From contig CM049313.1 of assembly GCA_026874595.1 (NCBI GenBank), forward strand, positions 19,981,508 through 20,045,507: 64,000 nt of DNA, in the 5' to 3' direction. Positions within the stretch are counted from its first letter, which is position 1, and every line of letters starts with the position of its first letter. A program made the position numbers and the translations under genes. The notes beneath the pieces were generated by a model that was given only the letters and a program-made list of their open reading frames with translations, was not told the DNA's origin and did not search any database. This document shows positions 25,141 to 36,607 of the stretch, one piece after another. Source of the DNA: Sipunculus nudus (taxonomy: Eukaryota > Annelida > Sipuncula > Golfingiida > Sipunculidae).

Positions 25141-25633
25141 CTTGTTAAAGAAGAAACAAAAGTTTGTATGGAATGTTCAGTGTGAAAATGAATTTCAGAA
25201 TTTGAAAGCAATTCTGCAAAGTTCACCAGTTTTAGCAGCTCCTGACTTTTCTGTACCTTTTAAGTTAGCTGTAGATGCTAGTGATACTGCTGCTGGTGCT
25301 GTGTTGTTACAAGAAGGCAATGATGGCATAGATCATCCTATTTGTTATTTCTCAAGAAAGTTTAATGTAAACCAGAAAAACTACTCCACTATTGAAAAAG
25401 AATGTTTGGCTTTGATTTTGGCATTGAAACATTTTGAAGTTTATGTTACTTCATAAGTTAGGCCTATCATTGTCTTCAGGGATCACAATCCCCTCACGTT
25501 CATGAACAAGCTGAAGTGTAAAAATCAAAGATTGTTGAGATGGAGTTTGTTCTTACAGGATTACAATCTTGAAATTATATACATTAAAGGGAAATACAAT
25601 GTACTTGCTGATTGCTTATGGAAATGTTTATGA
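25141..25633 (+). pseudogene. RNase H domain
   Basis: Runs from a connection-type segment to VDASDTAAGAVLLQEG (first acidic residue), then ECLALILALKHFE (Glu), FRDHNPLTF (Asp-His, with the usual preceding Thr or Ser replaced by Arg) and IKGKYNVLADCL (final Asp). A stop at 25454 splits the domain. It is the last pol domain and is followed directly by the polypurine tract, which fixes the pol order as protease, integrase, RT, RNase H. Confidence 0.88.
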
Positions 25634-25751
25634 AATGTAAACAAGATGTTTATGTAATGTTGTAAATAAGATGTTTTTTGAGATGTTGTAAAAATTTAGT
25701 GATTGTGATCGCAAAAAGAAAGTTTTCCGAGAAATCTTTCTTTTTTTCTTA

Positions 25752-25769
25752 CAGGAGGGGAGGGGGGAG
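25752..25769 (+). other. Polypurine tract
   Basis: A purine-only stretch (AGGAGGGGAGGGGGGAG) sits immediately before the TG that opens the 3' LTR. In LTR elements it primes plus-strand DNA synthesis. Confidence 0.85.
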
Positions 25770-26535
25770 TGTTACAGGTGCCCTTTTTATTGTGTGGCAC
25801 GGGCGTAACTCGTGTTGTGGTACTCTTGCCTGGCCGCATGTTGCACTCTCGGTTTAATCCGTACTGGTTGAACTCTCGTTGTCATGCTAGCTTTGGGCTT
25901 TTTCGCTTGGTCGAGCCGGTGCAAGCTCACGTGTGGACCCTGGTATGTAGAGACACAGCGATGTTTTTCTAGATGATTCCTGTAACGCGTGTTTACTGTG
26001 TATTATGTAAGATTGTTAGAGAAATAGAAGCTTCTCGGTTTGAGGTGAAAAGTTATATAAAGGGGCTGTGTTTTAGAGCCGAGGGAGAGGTGAATATTCC
26101 AGCGGACACAAAAGCGTGTATGTCAGTTTGAAGGACCTGTTCCGATGAGTGCGGCAATTATAGATTTTCTTCAGATTTTCTCCTGGATTTTGTGACGAAT
26201 CTAATTTGGTCTTCAGTTTACTTTCTGGATTGTTACAAGAGCTTTACATTGGACTGTTATTCTCCGAGAGAAATCGTGTGAACTGTTCGTCAGGTTTATA
26301 CATTTTTAAGGACTTATCGCTGTGGCAGTGGTGGTACACAGGTACTGTGCACTTTATTTTACTGTGTGATTGTATTGATTTGTTGTTATACTGCTGTTAT
26401 ATTGTGTAATTGTATTGATTAAGTGTATTGTAATGTTAGGGTTGTTTTAAGAATAAATTATAGTTATTTGCTAACAAAAAAACCACTGACTTCTTTATTC
26501 ATTCACCTAGACATTTCACGCTGCCTAGTGTTACA
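25770..26535 (+). repeat. 3' LTR (766 bp)
   Basis: Begins TGTTACAGG directly after the polypurine tract and ends TGTTACA at 26529-26535. It holds a TATATAA box at 26054-26060 and an AATAAA signal at 26452-26457, consistent with U3-R-U5. No matching copy is seen at the 5' end of the element or elsewhere in the window. Confidence 0.75.
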
Positions 26536-26791
26536 GAATCTGATTTTTTTATCTCCTTGACAAAATCTATGTTCATCATGCATACGTGATCTGTTGATAT
26601 TAGGTTCCGTAACAATACTGTGTTTGAAAATTATAAGTTTCGAGCTCACCTTAACATTAATACAACAAACATGGTCTCTTCTCCATTTTCAACCCCCCCC
26701 CCCCCCACCCTCGCTCAACAGTGATGACATGCACAAATGACTGGGTCTAATACATGAGTATCGTTCAATTGTACTCTTTCCCTCCATGTAT

Positions 26792-26967
26792 TATTGTCTC
26801 CGCCGGGAGGATATGCGTTCATACCCGTTCGTGTTTGTGTGTGTAGTCCACAACATAACTCACGCAGTCATTAACAGAATCCCATGACATTTTTAGGGCA
26901 CCTCGGGATTCAGTCATTAAAGAATCGATTAGATTTTGGTGTCGGTGCTGCTCATGATCCGGATCCA
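26792..26967 (+). repeat. Dispersed repeat family A, copy 3
   Basis: Forward-oriented copy: starts with the CTCCGCCGGGAGG hairpin and ATGCGTTC, and ends with TCGATTAGATTTTGGTG and ATCCGGATCC. Matches 1493-1682 read on the opposite strand. Confidence 0.75.
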
Positions 26968-27383
26968 CGAAGGACTTCCAGGAATATTCACAAATGTGCA
27001 GTCACGTGTGTTGATTGAACATCGAGTATATGGGCCTATTAAGTGAATGCAAACAAATGTTAGGAACATATGTATAAATGAACCTTGGGTTAAGGGCCAA
27101 TAAGTGAATGAAAAACGAGTTGCGGACTATATCCCCACAAAAAGGACCGCCCACATTGAGGATGACTGCATTCGTTACAATGCATATTTATAGTTATCAT
27201 TTTGGTATTCCCTATATCCGAGTAACCAAAATCTTCTACATTTGTGAGCACAGGCTTAGCAAATAATCTAGCAATCAATTTTTTTTAAAGATTGATACTT
27301 AAATTCGCAAACTTACAGAAAAAACTGGAATATAAATGTTCTACAAAGAACCTATCAACCCAATCAACAGCTATATATATGTG

Positions 27384-27429
<46 letters not shown>

Positions 27430-29518
27430 TGTAAAATTGGCATATTGAATTCCCAGTATTCCTCAGAAAATACTTAAACCTGTTGTTAAAGAGTATTTTT
27501 TTTTCTGGTCGGCTTACTTCAATGACGTCCCTGTAACATGATTCCATACTGTGTATTGATTTGGTTCTTTCACGTCAGCATTATTCTTAATCATTTAGCA
27601 CGTGCAAAAAAAGATATTTTTTTATGCTTAAAATCAGATTTGTAAGTGTCACAATAAAAAATAGGATGGGGTTGATGATCCCATGCTTGGTCCATAAGTT
27701 ATTAGAATACAAGCCCACCTTTGCTTGCACTAATTTGCCTCAATAAACACAGGGCATATGCAGTGCCCATGCTGAGAGCGCTCGTTAACATTCTAGGATG
27801 CCAGTCCCTACTCACACTGGCGGAGATGACTTTTCAATTCCAATTACCCTAAAACCATTACATTACTTGTAAAGGATCCCAATAGATACGTTACATTCGT
27901 TTATACTCATTTTATTAACCCAACGCTTGCAAAGGCTACCTTTGCCGTATACATCCGAAAGCGGTTGGCACAATACAATGAGAGCGGAGTATGTCGAGTT
28001 TCTTTGATATTTTCTCATTAGCTGTTACTGACGTAATATGCTCGCGTAAAGCTTTCCTATGGAAATTCTTCGCGTTTTCCTGACGAGATGCAGTGAGTTT
28101 GAGGTTAATTGGTTACGGTGGTGGAGCTTTATATTGTAAAGAAAATGCTGTGTGATTTGTATTCCTTCAGATTTGAGAAATCTCTGCAGTGGGTAACACT
28201 GATGAGAGCCTAAGAAAAATATATCCGTCAGGATTTATTTTGGAAAGGACTTTCTCATTAGCCCATTGCCCGTTTATAATACCTAATATAACCCCCCCCC
28301 CCCCCACACACACACACACCCGATGAAACCTCCCCTTCCATTTTAAAGCCCCTGTTCAAGAGACTGCGCTTTAATTATATCTGTCCGGGTAAAATGAAAG
28401 TTCATCGACTGTATTTCAGGTTTAAAACGCGGACGGTGAAGGTATTATTATCACTTTATAATGATTTTGTGATGGCAGTTGCGAGTAATATTGCTTGCAA
28501 TACATGATATTCTCCAAACTTACTCCATAGAGAAATGCTCCAGTCGCTCTTCGTGACAGCAGCTTTCATTTATGGTAATGAATAAGGCCTCCCAAATAGT
28601 TAAAGTTATAGAGGCAGATGGGCTCGATACCTAATAACCCTTTCAGAAATCCGATTCGTCCTGAATAAGTCGAAATATACACGATGGCTCTGACTTAATA
28701 TAAAATCCATTAAAATATTATCATTCATTGTATTATGAAGCGTATCACTAGGGCAAGCCTTGTTTGACACGCAAATACACATGCTTAGGATTCAGTCGAT
28801 CGAAAATCTTTACTTATTTAAAGGTGGCTCTACGATAATTCTTTCCGACATTTAACCTGTTCAATGCTAAAAGGGAAAATTTAGCTAATGTTGCATGTCC
28901 TCTGGCTGAACGCCCAGTATCGTGATCTGAACCCCTTTGGTCAGATCTGACCAAACTTTACAGGGTAAACTCTCCACATCAGGGGCTGTAACGCAAACAA
29001 GAAATAAAACATTTGTTTGTGTTACAGGCCTGTTACACTAGTTGGGTGATTGGTACAACAAAATCACAGTACTACCGCAGTTTTCTATTTTTCTGTCAAT
29101 ATTTTTACTAAGTGACTTAGTATTGGTTGGTACAGATGTTGTAAAATAAAAGAAATACTTTAGATTTACTCTCTGTTTACTGATACATTTGAGATCTTTT
29201 GTATCCCATCGTTTCACTTGGAACGTACAGTTAAAGCCGGCTAATGACCTATCTTATCTGTAGAATGTATGTGATTCCGGGCTTACTCTGTGAACATATT
29301 AATGATTGTAGTTAATTCATATTAAAAAAAATATGTGACGGAAGTATGGGCCTGCTTGTCTACAAGCTATCAGTGAACATGGGGTATTCGCCAATGTTGA
29401 CAAACAGGAAATAACATGTAATCTGTGGTTGGATGTATATCTGCGGAAGCTTAAAGTTCACAAGTTGCCAAAACCTGTTGTAAAACTGTGGTGCATCCGA
29501 TTGGCAATCTTATGTGGT
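26968..29518. other. Unassigned sequence
   Basis: No gene seen. Contains a (TA)n run at about 27388-27426 and a C-run/CA-run near 28292-28318. A 16-base word (ACAATGAGAGCGGAGT) at about 27976 also occurs at about 9526. Confidence 0.5.
28936..28955. other. Perfect 20-bp palindrome
   Basis: TTTGGTCAGATCTGACCAAA reads the same on both strands. No gene lies nearby, so a protein-binding role is only a possibility. Confidence 0.4.
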
Positions 29519-29676
29519 TGGATTATTTGTGTCCCCCATATGTTATAAACATGTGGAAATAAACAAACTGAACAGCCTATGTGGTGTGGAATCGGCGTTT
29601 TCTGGCCTATTTTTATAAAGGTTGAAGGAATTATCTTTTGTTACTGAACATCAGATATCGAAATAGGCCCCTTTAA
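29519..29676 (+). repeat. Dispersed repeat family D, copy 1
   Basis: Shares GGATTATTT, CCCATATGTTATAAAC, TTTTCTGGCCTATTTTTATAA and AGGCCCCTTTAA-like blocks, in the same order and orientation, with 50731-50890 in arrestin intron 1. Non-coding interspersed repeat of unknown class. Confidence 0.65.
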
Positions 29677-30811
29677 CAATTGGCTGAGATGATTCTTACT
29701 GATCTTGGTTTTATTGAATGGTCCTGCACACAAATGCTTATTCTTCTTATAAATGTTTCTCACTGACTATGATTTCTTTAAAAGTTACTTTACTCCACTC
29801 TCCTCTCTCTCGCTCTCTCTCTCCCTCTCTCTCTCGCGTCCACTTGTATTCTTATTCATTCCCCTTTCCACTGACTCTCTCCTTCTGCTGTGAACTTTTC
29901 TACTGGCTGACTACTTCAACTTTGCTAACAGGTGGATGTGGCAAAGGTTAATATTCTCCGAGTACACAACATTTAAAAGCCTGCGGCAATAATTGTTACA
30001 AAAATGTATGAAAAATAGATTTCCTCAACTGATCTAATTTTTGTTTTTATGAAATTCACATTCGTTTTCATGTGAATTTGTAACATTTATGAAATTTTAA
30101 AAATTTTAAATGGGTAACAATTTTAAGCATTCAGTAACAGCAAACCACTTTTTAATGCGCTTGTATCAGATTACATGGCATTATATCAAAGCCGTTTACC
30201 TTTTTATTTTTCCTGAATCTTGTTTCTTCCTTACTAAAAATTGAATGTTACACTTTGATTCAATAAAAAATTTAAACGTTATTTTTAAGCATGAACGAAT
30301 CATATTATGAATAGAATGAATGATTATTATTCAAGAGGATTTTGCTAGGGTTGCTTACTTTAAGAAAAGTGCATTAAGTCTTAAACCTTATTATTAAAAT
30401 ACCTTATATGTGTCCGTATATGTCTGAATGTACATACTTGCTCGCCCATACAGGGAGTCACTTATCAGTCTTGCTTACCCGTGTGGTCTCTCTCCCACTG
30501 CTTTTCAGTGTTGAGGGGAAATCTATGCCACCACCAGGGGGCGGGTGTAATTGTGGGTCCTCGATGTGTTGAGAGTATTTTTATCTCGCTATTTGTATAT
30601 ATTCGAGATTTTCATCTTGTTCCTTCACGTGATTACGTACAGTGTTGTATTTATCTAAAATTAAAACCAATTTCATTACATGTGTTGTACTCTATTTGGT
30701 TTGCATCAGTAACATTATTAACATCATCATTTGTAGGCCTATATGTCTGAATATAAATGCTTTCTCATTACATCGTTCCTTTCTAAAGATGTCAAGGAAT
30801 GAAAAGAACCG
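29677..30811. other. Unassigned sequence
   Basis: AT-rich. Contains a CT-rich low-complexity tract at about 29796-29840. No gene recognised. Confidence 0.5.
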
Positions 30812-30824
30812 AAAATTGATCACT

Positions 30825-31227
30825 CACCGGCTTGTGTGGCTCAGGGGTTAAGCAAAAGTCTCAAAGCCGGGAGATCGTGAGTTTGAATCTCAGCCGAGGC
30901 GATGAGATTTTCACGGTCGGCCCCCACCCAGGGTGAGCACTCTGCAGGCTTAATGGGAAGGCTGTGCCCAACGGGCATGTTTCACTCACAAACAAGTGCG
31001 CCTTTCGGGGGTTCCTCGGTGGTATGACCCAGCAATTGGGACGATTACGCACCCAGGGACCGCAGGTGCAGTAGTCAACGGGCCTGGTTGACGCCAGGAT
31101 ATAAAAAATGAGAGGAAGCGTGTGATGCTGCCCTGTCACGTAGTCCGAAACCGGAAAGGATTTCAGCAGGTGTACATATAAGAAGTTAAGTTAGCATTAA
31201 AAATGGAGGCGGTTACCTCCACCAAAA
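30825..31227 (+). mobile_element. tRNA-derived SINE with 13-bp target duplication
   Basis: Flanked by a perfect direct repeat AAAATTGATCACT (30812-30824 and 31228-31240), the signature of LINE-type target-primed insertion. The head is tRNA-like with an A box (TGGCTCAGGGG, 30837-30847), a B box (AGTTTGAATCT, 30880-30890) and a pairing T stem (TGAG/CTCA). A GC-rich body of about 300 bp follows, then a short hairpin (GGAGGCGGTTACCTCC) and an A-rich end. The intact duplication implies a fairly recent insertion. It may belong to a described molluscan SINE family; that cannot be checked here. Confidence 0.85.
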
Positions 31228-31240
31228 AAAATTGATCACT

Positions 31241-34115
31241 GTCCATGACCGGTATATGATCAGTCATGACCTCAAATGATCAAATCCTGATCTCTTTACA
31301 GGTTAACCTCCGATAATATAACCAATACAAGGATTTTATGCAGATAACCGTTCAATATACAAAAGAATTACAATTTTATGATGCTCAGCACCTCATCTCT
31401 TCTGTATATGGTTTCACATTTTCTACATGTACAGTTTCAAACCTTTTGAGGTTCTGACACTAAGATTTACATAATTGGGCACTCGGCTCTCAATAGCACA
31501 TGGTCCTCTCCGCCTGTGGGCATTACTTCTTGTCTCTGTAGGAAGAACGAGAACCATACCCGTAGCCCATGGTATATGCGATGATGTGATACGATCATCA
31601 ACATAGGCGAATACCCGACTTGCAAGTATAGATTTCACAACATGATTTGCCCGTCAATCCACTTGCACTGAGGGGATATGGGGCACATTGCAAGAGTTTA
31701 ATTACCACCACCACCCATCCCTCCACCCCAACGATTTTTGGGACAACTTTCAAGATTTTATACACAAATTGGGAAATATTGTCCGTTAGTTGCTTTTTAG
31801 GAGGGCTAAACCTTTAGTGCATGAATAATTCGCGAACTTAAAGAATAACCTGGAAGATTACCTATGAACCTAAAATCAAAAGAATCTTCCCCTATTGACT
31901 TGGGAGCCGCATTTGGAAGATGGAAGGTTTGGAATGAAAAGTTTGACTTAAAATTTCATTCACAAACTTTTTAAAGAAGTTTTGTCCTATGCCCTTGACC
32001 TTTGATCCAGTGATCCCAGCATCAATATAGTTCTTACTTTAGTGCTGTTGATCCAAACTGTAGTTATCATCCGGAAACAAATTTGTGGCCAGAGAGCCCC
32101 TCTGACCCAGGCATATAACCTTGTGACCCTAAAATCTATCTCGTTCTTTCCTTATTGGCAGGTCAGCTATAGTTGCAGGATGAAAGTTTGGAATTAATAG
32201 TTGGCTTGAAAGTCATCCACAACTTTACAAATAACTGGGTCCTTTGGCCTTAACCTTTGACCTCATGACCAAGAAATCAAAAGGGATTTTGCTTAAGTGG
32301 CGGGCCACGTATAAGTCAAGATTGAAATCCATATGTCAGTCCAAACTGGACTTATCATCCTTTACTGAATTTCGAGGGAGTAATAATTCTTTTAGAGGTG
32401 TTTCGGTAGACATTTTGATCAATGAGGATTATAGTGAACCTATGATCGCAAATTGCACAGGATACCGCACAGGATCCCCGGCAAAGTCATGGTCTGTGAT
32501 CTCAAAATGCAGGAAAATCCTCAAGGGGCCTCCAGAAAAAGTGTGACTTGCGGGGAGGCCATTAAAATACAAAAGAAAGAGAAGGACTTGTGAGGACAAA
32601 TATTACCATTTTTATTTATGCTGCTTAACAGAAAAGTAATCGCGGAAAAGTAAATTTATCCTAGAAAAGCGCCGTGACGATAGGTGTGCCAAATTAGAGT
32701 GTCAAATCAGAGCAGGTAAAACCATTGTGGAGAAGACAACAAAACCTGCGTACTTATTATATAGATACTGCAGTCCAGTGATGTCATTTCATCTTCAAAG
32801 GTGGGAAATGACTCGCAGGCGTGGGAGGGTAATCAAAGATAGGATTACGATAAAGTTTTATGTTTCCAGTACCAGTTTATTCCAAACCAGGTTTAGATAT
32901 ATAATATTTTATAGTAAACTCAGAAATTGAACCAAATTCTAATTATCAATATATTTCATTTCCAATATTCAAATAATCTGTAGATAAACAAATAAAATAT
33001 ACTCTTAAACGTTTATAACATTCAAATATGGTACCCTTGGCAGCTCACACAGCGCGCACGCGCATATTTTACCGCATGATCAGTCATTTAAAAATTAGAA
33101 ACTGTAAACGGCTACATTTGTATTTATGCAATCGTCGAAACTTGACTAAAATCTGCAAATTTGTGAGCAAGATCTTGCCTCTGGTCTTGCTGTCTTATTA
33201 TCGTAAACAGACAGAAGTGGACTGTGTTTAATCACACACAGAATTTTATCAACGTATAGAACAGGAGAGCTTGAGATCTTAAGCCCCTGTATCGGGATTG
33301 TTTCGCCGGGTGTTGAATTTTTGTATTCAACCTAAATGAGCTAATAATGTGAGATAAACATTTTTTTTTTTTAATATGTACATGTACCTTTAAAGTATCA
33401 TACCACTGAATACTCCTATATTATAATAATATAGGCCTAATTCTTTGAAGACTATAAATATAATATCAAGATATGTTTCAATATAATCATTTTATATTGG
33501 CGTATTGTGCCAGATCGGGATTGGTAGAAGTGAACCGGTCACGTGATAATTTGATGTCACATGGACTTGACTTTTACGATTGTAAATTATCTGTGCTATC
33601 ATTAAGAAATGTACGGGAGAGGTCAACAGCTTTCCAACAAATTATAATAGAAATTGCAACCTTTTTACTGAAATTCCAAGATCGGTCACGTTACCCATGG
33701 GCCAATGCCAAAATATCATATAACAACCTCTTCAGCCAAAAAAAAAAAAAAAAAAAAAAAAAAGGTCACATATTCTGACAGATAGTAAAATGTTTGGAGT
33801 AGTCTTGTTATTAAGCATATATTGTCACCTAAAACCACTGCTTCTAGGTGGAAACTGTGTTTCATTTAAAGTGACACCCTTTTACATTTTTGTGGGAACT
33901 CTTATACTTTTTTATCAGATCGGGGAAAAAATTAATCAACCGGACTGTTCACGTTGACAAATCAAATATTTTCGATGCCCTCTTAACTGTACATTGCAGG
34001 ATCATAAAATGTGTAATATTACGAGTGACTGACTTTCTTTCCTTTAAATCTTTCTTTTTTATGATCTAAACAATTATTAGAGACTCACCCTGGTGTCATA
34101 TGACCCCCTGCCGTT
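31241..34115. other. Unassigned sequence with scattered repeats
   Basis: No gene is supported. Contains the repeat at 31980-32280 and a 26-bp A run at 33738-33763. The 101-codon frame reaching into this A run (33473-33778) is chance. Confidence 0.5.
31980..32280 (+). repeat. Dispersed repeat with TTGACCTTTGA words
   Basis: Repeated TGACCTTTGACC/GGTCACAGG-like words and CAGGTCAGCTATAG-like blocks resemble a reverse-oriented relative at 40290-40625 (AAAGGTCAAGGTCACAGG twice, TTTGTTTCCAGATGATTACTCC). Low-copy relatives within one window suggest an old interspersed repeat. Confidence 0.5.
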
Positions 34116-34440
34116 ATAACACTGTAGTGTCATGTGGTTTATAACACTGTGGTGCCATGTGGTTCATAAAACTGTGGTGCCATGTGTTTTATAAAACTGT
34201 AGTGTCATGTGGTTTATAAAACTGTGGTACCATGTGGTTTATAAAACGGTGGTGCCATGTGGTTTCTAAAACTGTGGTGCCATGTGGTTTCTAAAACTGT
34301 GATGCCATGTGGTTTATAAAACGGTGGTGCCATGTGGTTTCTAAAACTGTGGTACCATGTGGTTTCTAAAACTGTGGTGCCATGTGGTTTCTAAAACTGT
34401 GATGCCATGTGGTTTCTAAAACTGTGATGCCATGTGGTGC
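34116..34440 (+). repeat. 25-bp minisatellite
   Basis: About 13 tandem copies of a 25-bp unit of the form TAAAACTGTGGTGCCATGTG-GTTTC, with single-base variants. No spacers separate the units, so it is not a CRISPR-type array. Confidence 0.95.
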
Positions 34441-35235
34441 TCGGCTTACAGTTTAGACTATTTATCAGGCTAAGGTAGTAATACCTAGGCGGCTAGGCTT
34501 TGAGCCAGACCAAATTATGATCGTTTGAGAGGAATAATACCGACCCTTATTTTTTTACAAGGTATACATCGATATGATACATGTGAGAGTCGGGAGTACT
34601 GTGGTTGCCTTTTTGTTTGCGAGGGTTTTAATCGAGGGATACAATCGCGAATATGAAACCACCGGGAATAAGCTGCCCATTTATCGAGATTGCATAATAG
34701 GGTATGATGCATCTGCACAAATGAATAAGTTATCACACCTTCAAAAAAATAGTTTGTTAATCAACAACATAGTCTGTGGATAGTATTTCGGAACCTTCTC
34801 ATGCAAACGCGCAATAATAATTGTCAAAACTTCGGCTATGATACAGGTCATTATACAAATACTATAACGGTAAGGAGTGACGTATTAGTTTATTTATTTA
34901 ATTTTTTAAAATAAATGTAAATATTATTGTACTTCGATTTCATAGATTCTGGTGCAATCGAAAAACGGATACCTGGCAAAACTTTCAAAATGAAGAAATC
35001 GCGAAATTTCAGCCTCTCGAATATGAAGCCAACCACAGTATTCCGCGAATGGCCTATCGCAGCGCCACTGGTCAGAAAACACGCCAGTGATCTCGGCCAA
35101 GGAAACCCGAGCCCCAGGCAAAGGCGCGATGACCCACGTGAGAGCGCTGCTTTAGTATATTAATATGTGTAACGACCTCTTTATATGCCTACCTTTAAAT
35201 AAATACATATGCTTCCAGAATGTTTAACCATCCAA
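34441..35235. other. Unassigned sequence with short repeat fragments
   Basis: ACTGTGGTTGCC/TTCGCGA-type fragments occur near 34597 (+) and 35028 (-), with relatives near 15521 and 50575. Overlapping frames on both strands at 34924-35163 are not supported as coding. Confidence 0.4.
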
Positions 35236-36206
35236 CCAAGAGGATCCAACCTTACATCTTAAACTGAAGAGGATCAAACCTTACATCTAAAACTGAAGAG
35301 GATCAAACCTTACATCTACAACTGAAGAGGGTCCAACCTTACATCTACGACTGAAGAGGATCAAACCTTACATCTACAACTGAAGAAGATCCAACCTTAC
35401 ATCTACGACTGAAGAGGATCCAACCTTACATCTAAAACAAAAGAGGATCCAACCTTACATCTAAAACTGAAGAGTATCAAACCTTACATCTACAACTGAA
35501 GAGGGTCCAACCTTACATCTACGACTGAAGAGGATCCAACCGTACATCTACGACTGAAGAGGATGCAACCTACCATCTACAACTGAAGAGTATCCAACCT
35601 TACATCTACGACTGAAGAGGATGCAACCTACCATCTACAACTGAAGAAGATCCAACCTTACATCTACAACTGAAGAGAATCCAACCTTACATCTACGACT
35701 GAAGAGGATGCAACCTACCATCTACAACTGAAGAGAATCCAACCTTACATCTACGACTGAAGAGGATGCAACCTACCATCTACAACTGAAGAAGATCCAA
35801 CCTTACATCTACAACTGAAGAGAATCCAACCTTACATCTACGACTGAAGAGGATGCAACCTACCATCTACAACTGAAGAGGGTCCAACCTTACATCTACG
35901 ACTGAAGAGGATGCATACTACCATCTACAACTGAAGAGGATCCAACCTTACATCTACGACTGAAGAGGATCCAACCTTACATCTAAAACTGAAGAGGATC
36001 CAACCTTACATGAACGACTGAAGAGGATCCAGCCTCACATCTACAACTGAAGAATATCCAACCTTACATGTACGGCTGAAGGGGGTCCAACCTTACTTCT
36101 ACGACTGAAAAGGATCCAACCTTACACCTACGACTGAAGAGGATCCTGCCTTACATCTACGACTGAAGAGGATTCAATCATACATCATACATCTACGACT
36201 GTAGAA
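35236..36206 (+). repeat. 29-bp minisatellite with higher-order structure
   Basis: About 33 tandem copies of a 29-bp unit (GAAGAGGATCCAACCTTACA-TCTACGACT). Two variants, CCTTACATCTACGACT and CCTACCATCTACAACT, alternate through much of the middle, giving a 58-bp dimer pattern. Confidence 0.95.
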
Positions 36207-36354
36207 GACACAGATGCAGTTATGCGAGTCAGATTTCATAAAATTGAGAATCTATAAAAAGATAAAGAACAAAAACACAGGTCATTTACATCACTATAAT
36301 AATAACCGTGACAGATAATGCCACTGTAACGGTTATTAAGGAAATTGCCCTGCA

Positions 36355-36531
36355 CAGAGGCAGATCCATGATTTCGGAAAGGTGAAGGTCCAACCAAGTA
36401 AAACTTAAACTAAAAGCCTTAAAAAATGTCCTCTGGTCGGGGGGGGGGGGGGGGGGGGGAAGCCCGTCAAAACTGGTCTAAGCACCTGAAAGTGTTCCAA
36501 TTCTAAAAAAATAAAGCTTCCCCCTGAAACA

Positions 36532-36604
<73 letters not shown>
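36355..36604 (+). repeat. Family B relic, poly-G run and (TA)n
   Basis: Opens with GCAGATCCATGATTTCGGAAA, a diverged match to the start of family B. A 21-bp G run lies at 36439-36459 and a (TA)n run of about 70 bp ends near 36604. Confidence 0.6.

Positions 36605-36607
<3 letters not shown>

Larger units (their letters stand above)
21092..26535 (+). mobile_element. Ty3/Gypsy retrotransposon of the Gmr1 type, decayed
   Basis: Order along the + strand: short LTR-like unit, tRNA-Pro primer-binding site, gag, aspartic protease, partial integrase, reverse transcriptase, RNase H, polypurine tract, 766-bp 3' LTR. Placing integrase before reverse transcriptase is the exception in Ty3/Gypsy elements and the known hallmark of the Gmr1 group (Goodwin and Poulter). 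Frameshifts, in-frame stops and a large integrase deletion make it inactive. The flanking bases (ATAC before, GAAT after) give no target-site duplication. Together with unlike LTRs, this suggests a recombined or composite element. The call is firm for gag-pol and less firm for the 5' boundary. Confidence 0.85.

Noticed and set aside
9526-27991. Shared 16-base word ACAATGAGAGCGGAGT at about 9526 and 27976 as a regulatory pair
   Set aside because: The similarity does not extend into the flanks and no gene lies near either copy.
34116-36206. CRISPR-like array
   Set aside because: The units are head-to-tail with no unique spacers, and the genome is eukaryotic; these are minisatellites.
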